Positions 13,762 to 21,929 are shown, numbered from the stretch's first letter. The stretch: DNA of 22,033 nt from Candidatus Schekmanbacteria bacterium (GCA_016188575.1 JACPHN010000112.1:115566-137598), one strand, 5' to 3'. Notes: generated from the letters alone by a model not told the origin. Numbers and translations are program-made.

Positions 13762-15045
13762 TCAGTCATCCCGGAGCTGCCGGGCGACGGCGCTCGCAAG
13801 CGCGTCGTGCTTGTGACTGGAGAGCCACCGCAAGGCCATCGCCTGTTCCTGCGGCTCCAGGTTGCGGAGCACGCCAGTCAAGGCAGCTTGCTTGTCCGCT
13901 GCCGAGAGTCCCGGGGCGTTGGCCACTGCGAGTGCGGTGTCCATCACTTGCGTATAGGAGAGCGCCTGAACAGCGGCGGCGTCATTGCCGAGGTCGCGCG
14001 CCATACCCTGGAGCTTCCGTGAGATTGTGTCCTTGCCACCGACCTTCTCACCGGCCTCTGTCGCCCACTTCGCGTAGCCCGTCATGTACTGTGCCGCCAC
14101 GTGCGCCTTGGCTTTGGCCGGGTCGGGAGGATCGCCGAACGCCTCCGCCGACTCGCGCACGCTGGCGTCGAAGGCGGCCGCTTCCTTGCCACCGAGTGGA
14201 GACGGGAAAGTCTCTGGTCCGCCCAACTGGCCGAATACCTGAGCTTCGGCAAGGTGGGCGTCGGTCTCTTCCTGGAGGGTGGGCATGGTCTCGCCGTTGG
14301 CCGCTCGATAGGCGTGGAGGCCCTCATGGGCGAGCGTGGCAGACATCGCTTCCGGAGCCCGCAGGGCGGCGGGATTCAGGACGATGGTGCCATCCTTGCG
14401 AGTCAGGGCCCACCCGTCGATCTTGTCCTTCGGGTCGGCAGGCCGATCGACGGCGATCTTTCCGTCGCGGAACATGTCCCGCAAGTGATCGGCCACGTCG
14501 GGGTTGTCCTTGCCCCACTCGGTTCGGCAGGCGCGTTCGAGGTTGAGCGCCGTGATGACGTCATCGCTGCCGACGCCCTCGCGGGAAGCCGCCCTGGCCA
14601 TGCTGCGAAGGGCGGCGTTGGGAAGCTGCTCGAGGACCTGGAGCTGCTCGTCCCGGGGCAGCGCGGCGAGACGCTGGACGGCGTAGCTACCGTCGAGGAA
14701 GCCGCGCCCTTTGATGTCGGCCAGCGCTTCGCCAGCGCGGGGTCCAAGCATCGGCTTGCGCTCAGTCCCTGCTTGCACGGCACCTGCGCCGGAGCGGAAC
14801 AGGTACGCCGGAACCGCCGGTCCGGCGCGGTCGCCATAGAAGCCGGCGGGATCGGGCATGCGGCGTGCGAAACCGAACGAATCGACTTCCGATTGTTCAA
14901 ACGCATCCGCCAGGTCCGCTGTTGCTGGAGGTGGCGCTTGACCCTGCGCCTGGACGAACGCCGCCGCCGGTCCGACCGCGGCGGTCTGCTCCAGCGACTC
15001 CGAGAACGACGACATGGTTCTGTGTTGGCCTTGTTCGATCTTCAC
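13762..15045 (-). CDS. Putative zinc metallopeptidase-like protein (HEGLH), unknown family
   Basis: 427 aa from GTG 15045, with GGAGG 5 nt upstream; the open frame extends to 15327 but runs into the promoter and intergenic DNA. The family is not recognised. Seen: a Gln/Ala/Pro-rich N-terminus (1-50) without signal peptide; an Ala/Arg-rich helical region; a strand pair KIDGWALTRKDGTIVLNPAAL leading into SATLAHEGLHAY (His240, Glu241, His244), followed 15 residues later by QEETDAHLAEA (Glu259, Glu260, His264); then a mainly helical C-terminus. HExxH plus a downstream Glu or His is the zincin pattern, and a strand just before the motif supports it. It could be a toxin or effector, or a housekeeping protease. 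It carries its own promoter and stands alone. Confidence 0.72.
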   Translation of the reverse strand: MKIEQGQHRTMSSFSESLEQTAAVGPAAAFVQAQGQAPPPATADLADAFEQSEVDSFGFARRMPDPAGFYGDRAGPAVPAYLFRSGAGAVQAGTERKPMLGPRAGEALADIKGRGFLDGSYAVQRLAALPRDEQLQVLEQLPNAALRSMARAASREGVGSDDVITALNLERACRTEWGKDNPDVADHLRDMFRDGKIAVDRPADPKDKIDGWALTRKDGTIVLNPAALRAPEAMSATLAHEGLHAYRAANGETMPTLQEETDAHLAEAQVFGQLGGPETFPSPLGGKEAAAFDASVRESAEAFGDPPDPAKAKAHVAAQYMTGYAKWATEAGEKVGGKDTISRKLQGMARDLGNDAAAVQALSYTQVMDTALAVANAPGLSAADKQAALTGVLRNLEPQEQAMALRWLSSHKHDALASAVARQLRDD

Positions 15046-15076
15046 TGCTGCCTCCGCGAAGAGACTCGATTCGTCA

Positions 15077-15104
15077 ACTATACTTAACTTAGCACCACAG
15101 ACAA
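15077..15104 (-). promoter_or_regulatory. Sigma-70-type promoter for the HEGLH gene
   Basis: -35 TTGTCT (15104-15099), 16-bp spacer, -10 TATAGT (15082-15077, five of six consensus bases), in a locally AT-rich stretch. The predicted start near 15070 leaves a leader of about 25 nt containing the GGAGG site before GTG 15045. Confidence 0.55.
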
Positions 15105-15190
15105 CAACAAGCGACTGCCCATTTCGTCGCCAGCGGCACCACCGATCATCGCGCCCGCCACCGTCCGAGCCGCTTTGTGGGCGCTCACGG

Positions 15191-16519
15191 TCAGCTCCGC
15201 GGCGCCGCAGCCGTGGTCCCCCCGCCCGGCCGCCCATCTCGTTTCGGCAGCGAACGGCAGAGCGCCAGCCCCCACAGGAGCCAGGCGCCGTATAGCTTTG
15301 GATATCCGAGCAGCGCGATCGGCCCACCGGCAGTGCCCAGGCTCCCGTAGCCCAGATCGAGCCCGATGAGCGCCATGGCGGCGGCGAGCAGTGCGCGCGG
15401 AGGCCAGGAATCGCTGCTGCGGAGATCCGCTGCCAGGATCGCCATGGGGATCAAGAGCAGCGCATAGTGATAATCTAGCGACACGGGGCTCAGGATGATG
15501 CCCGCCGCGGTGAAGGCGGCAAAGAGGAGATCGGCTCGCCGTCGCTCCGGTTCCGGGCGCGCGGCCGGCCGCGCCGCGCGGCGCGGTTGGCGGGGCATCG
15601 AGGCGCGCGGTCCAGGACCAGGCCACAGCGCCGCGGTGACGCTCAGACCCAGGATCACCGCGGCGCCGAGCCGTCGCAATGCCGGTTCAAGGGCGGGGGC
15701 GGGCAGCCAGGGCGCGGGATTCCAGCGGAGGTCGGGGACAAGCAGGTGGCGGAGCAGGCCGCTCTGTGTCTGATACGCGGTGACCGCCAGCTCTGGTTTC
15801 AGCGACAGGGACGGCAGCAGCTCCAGCCACACTTCCCAGGCGTGGCGGTGCAGCCACGGCAGCGACGCGAGCACAATGACACAAACGGTAGCGGCGCTCC
15901 AGCCGAGCTCGCGCCACCGGCGCCGCAAGAGGAGGAGCGGCCAGAGGAGGCTCCCCGCCATTTTCAGCACCAGAAGCGCCCCCAGCGCGCTGCCGCACAC
16001 GGCCGGGCGCGCGTGCCGATACCCGTACCACGCCGTGGTTAGCAGCGCGAGCATCACCAGGTAGGCCTGGCCGTAGCGCAGGTTGGCGTGCACGGGTTGC
16101 ACGAGCAGCGCGAAGGCCGCAAACGGAAGCGCCTGAAGCTGTGGCATGCCGGTCTCGTGGACAAGACATCGCAGCGCCACCGCGAGGCACAGCGCGCTCA
16201 ACACCGTCCACAGCCTTCGCGCCGCGCGGTGCTCCAGCGCGGCGACGGGTATGGCAAGCAACGCGGTGGTGGGCGGATTGAGGTTGTAGATGTCACTGGC
16301 GCCGGATTCGAAGCGGGCGACTTGGCGCCGAAACCAGTCATCATCGTAGAACTGGTGGGTTTCGGCACCCTCGGTGACCAGCCTGGCCGCAGCGTAATAG
16401 GCCACGAAGCCATGGGTAGGGCGGTCCAGGACCCCTGCGGTGAACACTGCGAGGTGTACGGTGGCGGCGAGCGGCGCGAGCCAGAGCGCGCGGGCGAGAT
16501 GAAGGGGTTCCCGTTTCAT
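15191..16519 (-). CDS. GT87-like (DUF2029) polytopic membrane glycosyltransferase
   Basis: 442 aa from ATG 16519; the frame reaches 16630, but the extra residues look non-coding and no good Shine-Dalgarno sequence marks either start. Seen: about ten hydrophobic helices; first-loop block FVAYYAAARLVTEG with a downstream FYDDD; YNLNPPTTALLAIPVA; RYGQAYLVMLAL; a KMAGSLLWPLLLLRRRW helix; and SLDYHYALLLIPM near the C-terminus, all typical of the family. Family knowledge: GT87 enzymes use polyprenyl-phosphate sugars (for example mannose) to glycosylate lipids or glycans outside the inner membrane. Oddities: the usual Asp just before the Y-Y motif of the first loop is not in its normal place (HGFVAYY), and there is a Pro/Arg-rich insertion before the last helices. 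Acceptor unknown. It stands alone between intergenic gaps. Confidence 0.82.
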   Translation of the reverse strand: MKREPLHLARALWLAPLAATVHLAVFTAGVLDRPTHGFVAYYAAARLVTEGAETHQFYDDDWFRRQVARFESGASDIYNLNPPTTALLAIPVAALEHRAARRLWTVLSALCLAVALRCLVHETGMPQLQALPFAAFALLVQPVHANLRYGQAYLVMLALLTTAWYGYRHARPAVCGSALGALLVLKMAGSLLWPLLLLRRRWRELGWSAATVCVIVLASLPWLHRHAWEVWLELLPSLSLKPELAVTAYQTQSGLLRHLLVPDLRWNPAPWLPAPALEPALRRLGAAVILGLSVTAALWPGPGPRASMPRQPRRAARPAARPEPERRRADLLFAAFTAAGIILSPVSLDYHYALLLIPMAILAADLRSSDSWPPRALLAAAMALIGLDLGYGSLGTAGGPIALLGYPKLYGAWLLWGLALCRSLPKRDGRPGGGTTAAAPRS

Positions 16520-16730
16520 GAGCTTCGAGGATAGCACGGGGTGCGGCTCGGAATCCGCGTGGAGCGGGAGGATCCAGGAGGTGACGGGCGGTGAGGCATG
16601 ATACGCCGTAATGACGCCATAAAACGTCAAAGCCCGGCCACGTACGCCAACACCCCGCCCGCGGCGGCCCGCTCAGCAGTCGCCGGCGGACAGCGGCCGC
16701 GGGGCGCGCCCGTGTAACCGCGAGGTGAGG

Positions 16731-17189
16731 CTAGGGCGCGATTCCTCCCGCCGCCGTGGGCAGCAGGTTTGGCGCGTACCAGCTCACCAGCGCCGTGAGC
16801 ACGGCCATGTAGGTGATCCCGGCGAGCAACGCGGGAGCGATTTCGCGTTGGCGTAGGCGCGCATACCGGCAGATGGCCATGACCAGCCAGGGGCCCATCC
16901 ACGGACCGACGATCGCGATCCACAGGCGCGACCATCGCGAGCACAGTCGCCGCTCGAGAGCGGGGCTGCGCCGGCTCTCGACGTAACGGACAAACCACGA
17001 CCAGCGGCTGAGCCGGCTCCAGCCCAGGTCGACGAACACGACCTGAGCATAGGCCAGCGGCACCGCCAGAACGACCGCGAGCCATGCGGGATAGTGCAAC
17101 GTGTAGATCGCCAGTGGAATCGCAATGAACATCCCGCCAAGCGGATTGAGCCCTGCGAAAAGAAAGGCCAGCTCCACGACCCCCGTCAT
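16731..17189 (-). CDS. Small integral membrane protein, unknown function
   Basis: 152 aa from ATG 17189 (the frame extends to 17471 through the ruvC gene, clearly non-coding there). The family is not firmly recognised. Seen: four likely membrane helices: VVELAFLFAGLNPLGG with FIAIPLAIYTL, WLAVVLAVPLAYAQVVFVDL, then a basic cytoplasmic loop (RYVESRRSPALERRL), LWIAIVGPWMGPWLVMAI and PALLAGITYMAVLTALVSW. The layout (two-helix pairs around a basic helix, with a Gly-Pro-Trp-Gly-Pro loop) faintly recalls small multidrug-export-like proteins, but I would not assign that function. It starts 58 bp after ruvC on the same strand, where ruvA would often be. No clear Shine-Dalgarno sequence. Confidence 0.62.
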   Translation of the reverse strand: MTGVVELAFLFAGLNPLGGMFIAIPLAIYTLHYPAWLAVVLAVPLAYAQVVFVDLGWSRLSRWSWFVRYVESRRSPALERRLCSRWSRLWIAIVGPWMGPWLVMAICRYARLRQREIAPALLAGITYMAVLTALVSWYAPNLLPTAAGGIAP

Positions 17190-17247
17190 GGGGCTGGCCG
17201 CAGGATGACGGCACGTCGGGTGCGGTTCGCGGGCGGGCACGTTCCGG

Positions 17248-17751
17248 TCAAGGGACGGCTCCGCGCGTGAGCAGGCGCGCGCCCGCGTGATGCAAGTGAC
17301 AAATGGCAATGGCCAGCGCGTCCGAGACGTCGGCGTGGGAAAGCTGGTCCGCGGGGAGCCCAAGCAGCATACGGACCATGTGCGCAACCTGCTCCTTGCG
17401 GGCACCGCCCCGCCCAACCACCGCCACCTTGACGGTTGCAGGGGGGTACTCGGCAAAGGACAGACCGGCATTGATCGCCGCCATCAACGCCGCACCGCGG
17501 GCCTGGCCCAGGCGGAAGGCGGACATCGGATTGCGCGCGAAGAACAGGGCTTCAACCGCAAACTCATCAGGTCGAGTCGTCGCGATGATGGCCTCTATTC
17601 CCCGGTAGATCGTCCCGAGCCGCTCGGCCAGCGGTCCATCTCGCGGCGGCGCCACCACGCCGTAGGCCACCGCCCGATACCGACTCCCCTCCTCCTCGAC
17701 CACGCCGTATCCGGTGCGGGTCAAACCGGGGTCCACCCCGAGTACCCGCAC
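17248..17751 (-). CDS. ruvC: Crossover junction endodeoxyribonuclease RuvC
   Basis: 167 aa from GTG 17751, with AGGGTG just upstream, 3 bp after the yebC stop (TGATGAGTG). It cuts Holliday junctions symmetrically as a dimer in recombinational repair, guided by RuvAB. Seen: RNase H-like fold start VLGVDPGLTRTGYGVV with Asp7, FAVEALFFARNP with Glu67, a basic junction-binding stretch GRGGARKEQV, and C-terminal SHADVSDALAIAICH with Asp141 and Asp144, so all four catalytic acids are present. Length is normal for the family. ruvA and ruvB do not follow; a membrane protein gene does. Confidence 0.97.
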   Translation of the reverse strand: MRVLGVDPGLTRTGYGVVEEEGSRYRAVAYGVVAPPRDGPLAERLGTIYRGIEAIIATTRPDEFAVEALFFARNPMSAFRLGQARGAALMAAINAGLSFAEYPPATVKVAVVGRGGARKEQVAHMVRMLLGLPADQLSHADVSDALAIAICHLHHAGARLLTRGAVP

Positions 17752-17754
17752 TCA

Positions 17755-18504
17755 TCACCCTACGAACGAGTCGATGACTTCCTGTGGGATATCAAAGTTG
17801 GCGAAAACGTATTGCACCGAGTCCAGCTCCTCGAGCATGTCGACGAGCCGCAGGCACCGTTCCGCTTCCTTTCCCGTCAGGGGAACCAGTGATTTGGGCA
17901 CCTGCGCGACCTCGGCGCTGCCGAAAACGTAGCCGCTCTTCTCCAGACTTTCCTTGATTGCCTGCATGCGCTCCGGCAAGGTGTAGGCAACATAGGTGCC
18001 TTCTTCGTCGCGAACGTCTTCCGCCCCGGCTTCGAGCGCCGCCATGAAAAGCTCGTCTTCATCGATGTCCTCGCCTTCGATCGCGAGCACGCCGCGCTTG
18101 TCGAAGTTCCAGCTCACGCAGCCGGGCTCGCCGAGGCTACCCCCGCACTTGGTGAAGGCATGGCGGATCTCGGCGACAGAGCGGTTCAAGTTGTCAGTCA
18201 AGACTTCGATCATGATGGCCACGCCGCCGGGACCGTAGCCTTCGTACTGGGCTTCTTCGTAGTTGACGCCGGGGAGCTCGCCAGTGCCCCGTTTGATCGC
18301 TCGATCAATATTGTCCGACGGCATGTTCGCCGCCTTCGCTGCCAGCACGGCGGCTCTGAGCCGAGCGTTCGTCTCGACGTCACCGCCCGCCTCCCGAGCG
18401 GAGATCGTGAGATCTCGGCCAATCCGCGTGAAAATTTTCCCGCGCTTGGCATCTATTTTTTCCTTCTTGCGCTTGATGGTGCTCCATTTCGAATGCCCAG
18501 ACAT
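17755..18504 (-). CDS. yebC: YebC/PmpR-family regulator (TACO1-like)
   Basis: 249 aa from ATG 18504, with GAGG 6 nt upstream. Seen: the family N-terminus MSGHSKWSTIKRKKEKIDAK with RGKIFTRIGRDL, then AAKAANMPSDNIDRAIKRGTG, YEGYGPGGVAIMIE, NRSVAEIRHAFTKCGGSLG, and a C-terminal acidic domain ending near FANFDIP. Full length. Family knowledge: YebC proteins were described as DNA-binding transcriptional regulators, and recent work links them to translation of polyproline stretches. It forms a conserved pair with ruvC, 3 bp apart. Confidence 0.97.
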   Translation of the reverse strand: MSGHSKWSTIKRKKEKIDAKRGKIFTRIGRDLTISAREAGGDVETNARLRAAVLAAKAANMPSDNIDRAIKRGTGELPGVNYEEAQYEGYGPGGVAIMIEVLTDNLNRSVAEIRHAFTKCGGSLGEPGCVSWNFDKRGVLAIEGEDIDEDELFMAALEAGAEDVRDEEGTYVAYTLPERMQAIKESLEKSGYVFGSAEVAQVPKSLVPLTGKEAERCLRLVDMLEELDSVQYVFANFDIPQEVIDSFVG

Positions 18505-18568
18505 GATGGCCTCGCGACGACGGAACGAGTTGATAATGCGTGGCGAACGGTGAACCGACGATCGGGGG

Positions 18569-18597
18569 ACTGTACACCGGCAAGCGTAGCATCACAA
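18569..18597 (-). promoter_or_regulatory. Putative promoter for yebC-ruvC
   Basis: -35 TTGTGA (18597-18592), 17-bp spacer, -10 TACAGT (18574-18569), each with four of six consensus bases. It lies back to back with the HD-GYP promoter, about 55 nt upstream of yebC. Confidence 0.35.
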
Positions 18598-18605
18598 GCG
18601 AAAAA

Positions 18606-18634
18606 TTGACAAGACGGGCAGCGCCCGATATGAT
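18606..18634 (+). promoter_or_regulatory. Near-consensus sigma-70 promoter for the HD-GYP gene
   Basis: TTGACA (18606-18611), exactly 17 bp, TATGAT (18629-18634, five of six). It is the best promoter in the window and predicts a start near 18641 and a leader of roughly 75 nt. Confidence 0.7.
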
Positions 18635-18715
18635 TCGGGCGACAGCGCCGCCGTAAGATCGACGGGCGGCGCCGATCACACCTTGAGACTGATGCCATGC
18701 CTGGTCTGGACTGAG

Positions 18716-20380
18716 ATGCCACCAGATAGCCCCATCCAGCTCGCAAAGATCGCGGCGTTTTCAGCGTTCGTGCACTGCTCGGACAGCCTTCCCGCGATCG
18801 TCGACAGCCTGCTCCACGTGGGTGAAGAGCTGACCGCAGGGCGGCCTTCAAGCGTGTTTCTCTTTGACGCCGGCGCCACGCGCTTGCAGCGGCACGGTCC
18901 GGAGCTGCTCAGTGGGCCGGAGCAGCGCCTCGTGAAGGAACAAATCGAAGAGGGAACGGTCGACCAGGTGTTGCGCGAGGATGCTCCCCGCCGCGTTTCC
19001 AGCAGCACCGCTGCGGAAGGCGACGCCGCGCTCTGGATCTTTCCGCTCAAGGTCGGTCGCCAGGACGTCGGCGGCTGGTTCATTGCGGATTCACCGCTCC
19101 CGGATAGCGCCCCGTGGTCGGTTTCGGAGGACACCACGGGGTGCTTGCTCCTGGCTGCGAGGCAGGCGGCCGCGGCGATCGAACGGGTCACGAGCTCCAG
19201 CAAGATGGAGCAAAAGCTCGCACAGCTCCGCACCATCGTGAAAGTAGGCCGGATCCTCACCACCGCCCTCGATAGCGCGACGGCCCTGGCAAGCATTCTT
19301 CCCCATCTGCATGCGCAACTACCCGCGCGCGCCTACCTGTTCTACCTCACGGATCCGCACGCCGACCAGCTAACCCTCGCAGCCTGCCTCTGTACGCAGC
19401 CCCCTCTCGTCTGGAGCTTGCCGCCGGCAGATGACCCCGCGGTCGCGGAGGCACCACCCGCCGCGCGCTCGATCGCCTTTGGACGCGGCTTGTCGGGCTG
19501 GGTCGGTGCCAATGGTCTGCCTCTGGCGATCAACGACTATCGCCACGACCCGCGCTTCCCGGACTTCCCCGAGCTGCCGGGATACGTGCCCGACCGCGCG
19601 CTTTGTGTGGCGCTCCCCGGAAAGGACCGCGTCGCCGGCGTCTTTACCCTGTGCGACGCCGAGCAGCCTTTCACGCGAGACGACCAGGAGCTGGTCACCG
19701 CCTTTGCGGACACTGTGGCGAGCGCCTGGGAAGCGTGTCGCGCTCATGAGCGCGTCCGCACGGGCTTCCAGCAGACTGTGCTCGCCCTCGCCGCCGCGGT
19801 GGAGTCCAAGGACCCCTACACGCACGGGCACGTCGAGCGCATGGCCGAGTACGCATACAGTATCGGCGAGGCCATCGGCTTCGACGCGCTCAGACTGGAA
19901 GCGCTGCGGTTCGCTGCGGCGCTGCATGACGTCGGTATGATCGGAATCCGCGACGAGATCTTGCTCAAGCGCGGCAAACTTACCAATGAGGAATACCGGC
20001 AAATCCAACGCCACCCGCAGATCGGTGCCCGGATCGTTTCCGGCATCGATAACATGGAAGTGGCGGCCGCCGCCATTCTCCACCACCACGAGCGTTGGAA
20101 CGGCTCCGGATATCCTGACGGGCTCAAGGGAAAGGAGATCCCGCTCGAAGCTCGTATTCTCACCATTGTCGACGCTTTCGATGCCATGACGACAACCCGC
20201 CCCTACTCACCCGCGCTGCCCGTGTCTCGCGCCCTGCAGCGCCTCCGGCAGCTCGAAGGCATCATGTTCGACCCGGAGCTCGTCGCCGTGTTCAGCGCGA
20301 TCGCCGAGCGCAGAAGCCGCGTGCGCCCTCGGCTCCGGCCATCGAGAAGCGGCGACGAGCCCGGCGGCTCGCCGCCGTGA
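18716..20380 (+). CDS. GAF-GAF-HD-GYP domain protein (putative c-di-GMP phosphodiesterase)
   Basis: 554 aa from ATG 18716 (GGA 5 nt upstream); an ATG at 18692 and a TTG at 18683 are also in frame, so the start is uncertain by 11 residues. Seen: a GAF-like domain (about 16-157), a helical linker, a second GAF domain (170-342, GRGLSGWVGANGLPLAINDY), then HD-GYP (about 347-525): DPYTHGHVERM, ALHDVGMIGIRDEIL (His404, Asp405), HPQIGARI, HHHERWNGSGYPDGLKG (456-472), DAFDAMTTTRPY. Family knowledge: HD-GYP enzymes hydrolyse c-di-GMP through a metal centre. Here the usual HDxGK Lys is Met, and Asp of HHExxDGxGYP is Asn (the latter a frequent variant). It is cytosolic, with no membrane segment. The Arg/Pro-rich tail is unusual. 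An IS element begins 23 bp after the stop. Confidence 0.9.
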   Translation: MPPDSPIQLAKIAAFSAFVHCSDSLPAIVDSLLHVGEELTAGRPSSVFLFDAGATRLQRHGPELLSGPEQRLVKEQIEEGTVDQVLREDAPRRVSSSTAAEGDAALWIFPLKVGRQDVGGWFIADSPLPDSAPWSVSEDTTGCLLLAARQAAAAIERVTSSSKMEQKLAQLRTIVKVGRILTTALDSATALASILPHLHAQLPARAYLFYLTDPHADQLTLAACLCTQPPLVWSLPPADDPAVAEAPPAARSIAFGRGLSGWVGANGLPLAINDYRHDPRFPDFPELPGYVPDRALCVALPGKDRVAGVFTLCDAEQPFTRDDQELVTAFADTVASAWEACRAHERVRTGFQQTVLALAAAVESKDPYTHGHVERMAEYAYSIGEAIGFDALRLEALRFAAALHDVGMIGIRDEILLKRGKLTNEEYRQIQRHPQIGARIVSGIDNMEVAAAAILHHHERWNGSGYPDGLKGKEIPLEARILTIVDAFDAMTTTRPYSPALPVSRALQRLRQLEGIMFDPELVAVFSAIAERRSRVRPRLRPSRSGDEPGGSPP

Positions 20381-20403
20381 ATCCACGGACCTGCACGGCT
20401 CCA

Positions 20404-20418
20404 AGAAGGTGTTGACAT
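20404..20418 (+). repeat. Left terminal inverted repeat of the IS element
   Basis: AGAAGGTGTTGACAT, exact reverse complement of 21599-21613. It also overlaps the end of the shifted transposase reading frame (VNTF). Confidence 0.85.
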
Positions 20419-21552
20419 GGTACCCAGCCAGACGGCTGAGCATGATGGCGCTGACCGCGAGGAGCACGTCTTCGCTTCATAGTCCTTGGAGAGGCGGCGG
20501 TACTTGGTGAGCCAGCCGAGCGTGCGCTCGACCACCCAGCGGACCTTCTGAAGGACGAAGCCTGCGGTGCGAGGTGCCGCCTCCTCGCCTTCCGCGACCC
20601 CGGCTCCAAGTCCGTCGTTCCTGGTTGTGATGTCCACCTCATAGCCAAGGGTTTCGAGCCACTGCTCGCATTCACCAGCGTACCCCCCGTCCAACCAGAG
20701 TTTCTTCAGCTCGGCATAGTTCTGTTGGATTTCTTCTGTTATCAACAGCTTTGCTCCGTCTCTATCCTGCACAGAGGCGCCATGCACAGTAACAGCCAGA
20801 AGTAGCCCCATAGTATCAGTCAATATGTGTCGTTTTCTCCCTTTAGTTTTCTTGCCCGCGTCGTATCCCCGCTGCTCGCCCTTGTCGTTGGTCTTGACCG
20901 ATTGGCTGTCGATCACGCCCCCGCTGGGCCGAGGATTTCGCTCTTCCTGGTCGCGGAGCTGTTCCCGCAGCACCGCGTTGACCTTTTCCTACAGCCCCGC
21001 CTTGATCCAGCGATAGTAGATCTTGGCAACGATCGTCCATTTCGGGAAATCTTTGGGAAGGTAGCGCCATTGACGGCCCGTCCGGGACATATAACGCAGG
21101 GCGTCGACGATGCGGCGAACGGGGTACTGCCGGGGCCGGCCCCGATTGCTCTTGGGCAACAGCAGTGGCTCCAGCAGCGCCCACTCCGCATCGGTCAGAT
21201 CACTTGGATAGCGGCTGGGGTTCTGCGCGTTCGCAGCTCGGCGAGTCCGAGCGTTGAACCGGTGCGGCGGTTGCCGCAGTGGCGCACTGGGGCTCGGCGC
21301 ACGAGGGCGCTTCTTGTACGACAGCCCCATCACCTGGAGGCAATTGCCCAAGGTGCTGCGACCCACTGCGCGTCCACGCTCCTTCTGAAAGAGCAGCTTG
21401 AGCTCCGAGGGGGTCAAGGACGGTTGAACCTCAAGAGTCTGGCGAATTCAGTCCCGGTCCTCCTCCCCGAGAACCGGCCGGCGACCCGCGCGACGCTGAG
21501 CAGATCCTGACTCGCCCTGCTCGGACTTCATCACATCCCGGATCTTCTCCAT
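20404..21552 (-). pseudogene. Degenerate IS5-family transposase with N-terminal helix-turn-helix
   Basis: Read from ATG 21552 (GGGAGAG upstream). Seen in order: a basic N-terminus; a TGA at 21450-21448 between EEDRD and IRQTLEVQP; an IS630-like winged-helix segment (TPSELKLLFQKERGRAVGRS ... GLSYKK); the DUF4096 domain YPSDLTDAEWALLEPLL ... WRYLPKDFPKWTIVAKIYYR; an in-frame TAG at 20991-20989 exactly where family members have Trp (WIKAGL stop EKVNAVLREQL, so TGG to TAG); the DDE domain with IDSQSVKT (Asp), LWLDGGYAG (Asp) and VERTLGWLTKYRRLSKDYEA (Glu); then a frame change near 20466-20475, after which VLLAVSAIMLSRLAGYHV continues in another frame. Three independent lesions argue against activity. 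All catalytic acids remain, so the decay is moderate. Confidence 0.85.
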
Positions 21553-21598
21553 GGTACATCTCTCCCTGACCCATGCAGAAGAGACTCGTTGCGGGAAA

Positions 21599-21613
21599 AT
21601 GTCAACACCTTCT
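21599..21613 (-). repeat. Right terminal inverted repeat of the IS element
   Basis: Plus-strand ATGTCAACACCTTCT, exact reverse complement of the left repeat, 46 bp upstream of the transposase start. Confidence 0.85.
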
Positions 21614-21853
21614 AAGGGACGACATCCACGGCAGCTCCGGCGAGGCTGGGGACGGACAGGTGTGCGCGGTGCGCCCCATCAGGCACACCGCGACGCGAAA
21701 AAGAGGCGAAAATGACATGAAAAGCAGCAGCGACCCTCCACCATAAGGTCTGCCGACTCCTCACAGGCGTGTCCCAGGGATGCGTTTGGCACAAGCTGGA
21801 CGCAACCGAGCAAAGTCGTCCGCGGGCCGGTGGATTTAGGCTCCTGCGGCTCC

Positions 21854-21882
21854 TTGATGCCTGCCGGCGCCCGCGCTACACT
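21854..21882 (+). promoter_or_regulatory. Putative promoter of the right-edge secreted-protein gene
   Basis: TTGATG (21854-21859), 17-bp spacer, TACACT (21877-21882); four of six consensus bases in each box. The predicted start near 21889 gives a leader of about 48 nt to ATG 21937. Confidence 0.45.
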
Positions 21883-21921
21883 CAAGGATGCCGGCTCGTC
21901 ACGACTGTTGGTCACAGCCAG

Positions 21922-21929
21922 AAGGAGGT
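21922..21929 (+). promoter_or_regulatory. Very strong ribosome binding site
   Basis: AAGGAGGT, full complement of the 16S rRNA 3' end, 7 nt before ATG 21937. It fixes the start of the right-edge gene and shows that the ATG is meant to be used, although the frame it sets is broken by the G run. Confidence 0.8.

Larger units (their letters stand above)
20404..21613 (-). mobile_element. Inactivated IS5-family insertion sequence
   Basis: 1210 bp bounded by identical 15-bp inverted repeats AGAAGGTGTTGACAT (20404-20418 and 21599-21613), with partial matching further inward. It encloses one transposase gene on the minus strand that is broken in three places. No target-site duplication is visible next to the repeats (CCAA on the left, AAGG on the right), consistent with an old copy. 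It lies in the space behind the HD-GYP gene and interrupts no other recognisable gene. Confidence 0.85.

Noticed and set aside
14101-15087. 328-codon plus-strand frame opposite the HEGLH gene
   Set aside because: The minus frame has promoter, GGAGG site and HExxH motif; the plus frame has none of these.
16612-16629. Inverted repeat TGACG-N8-CGTCA in front of the GT87-like gene
   Set aside because: Only 5-bp arms; expected by chance and not tied to a promoter.
21782-21806. Possible sigma-54 promoter (TGGCAC box) upstream of the right-edge gene
   Set aside because: The GG to GC spacing is 12 bases rather than 10 and the TTGC half is missing.
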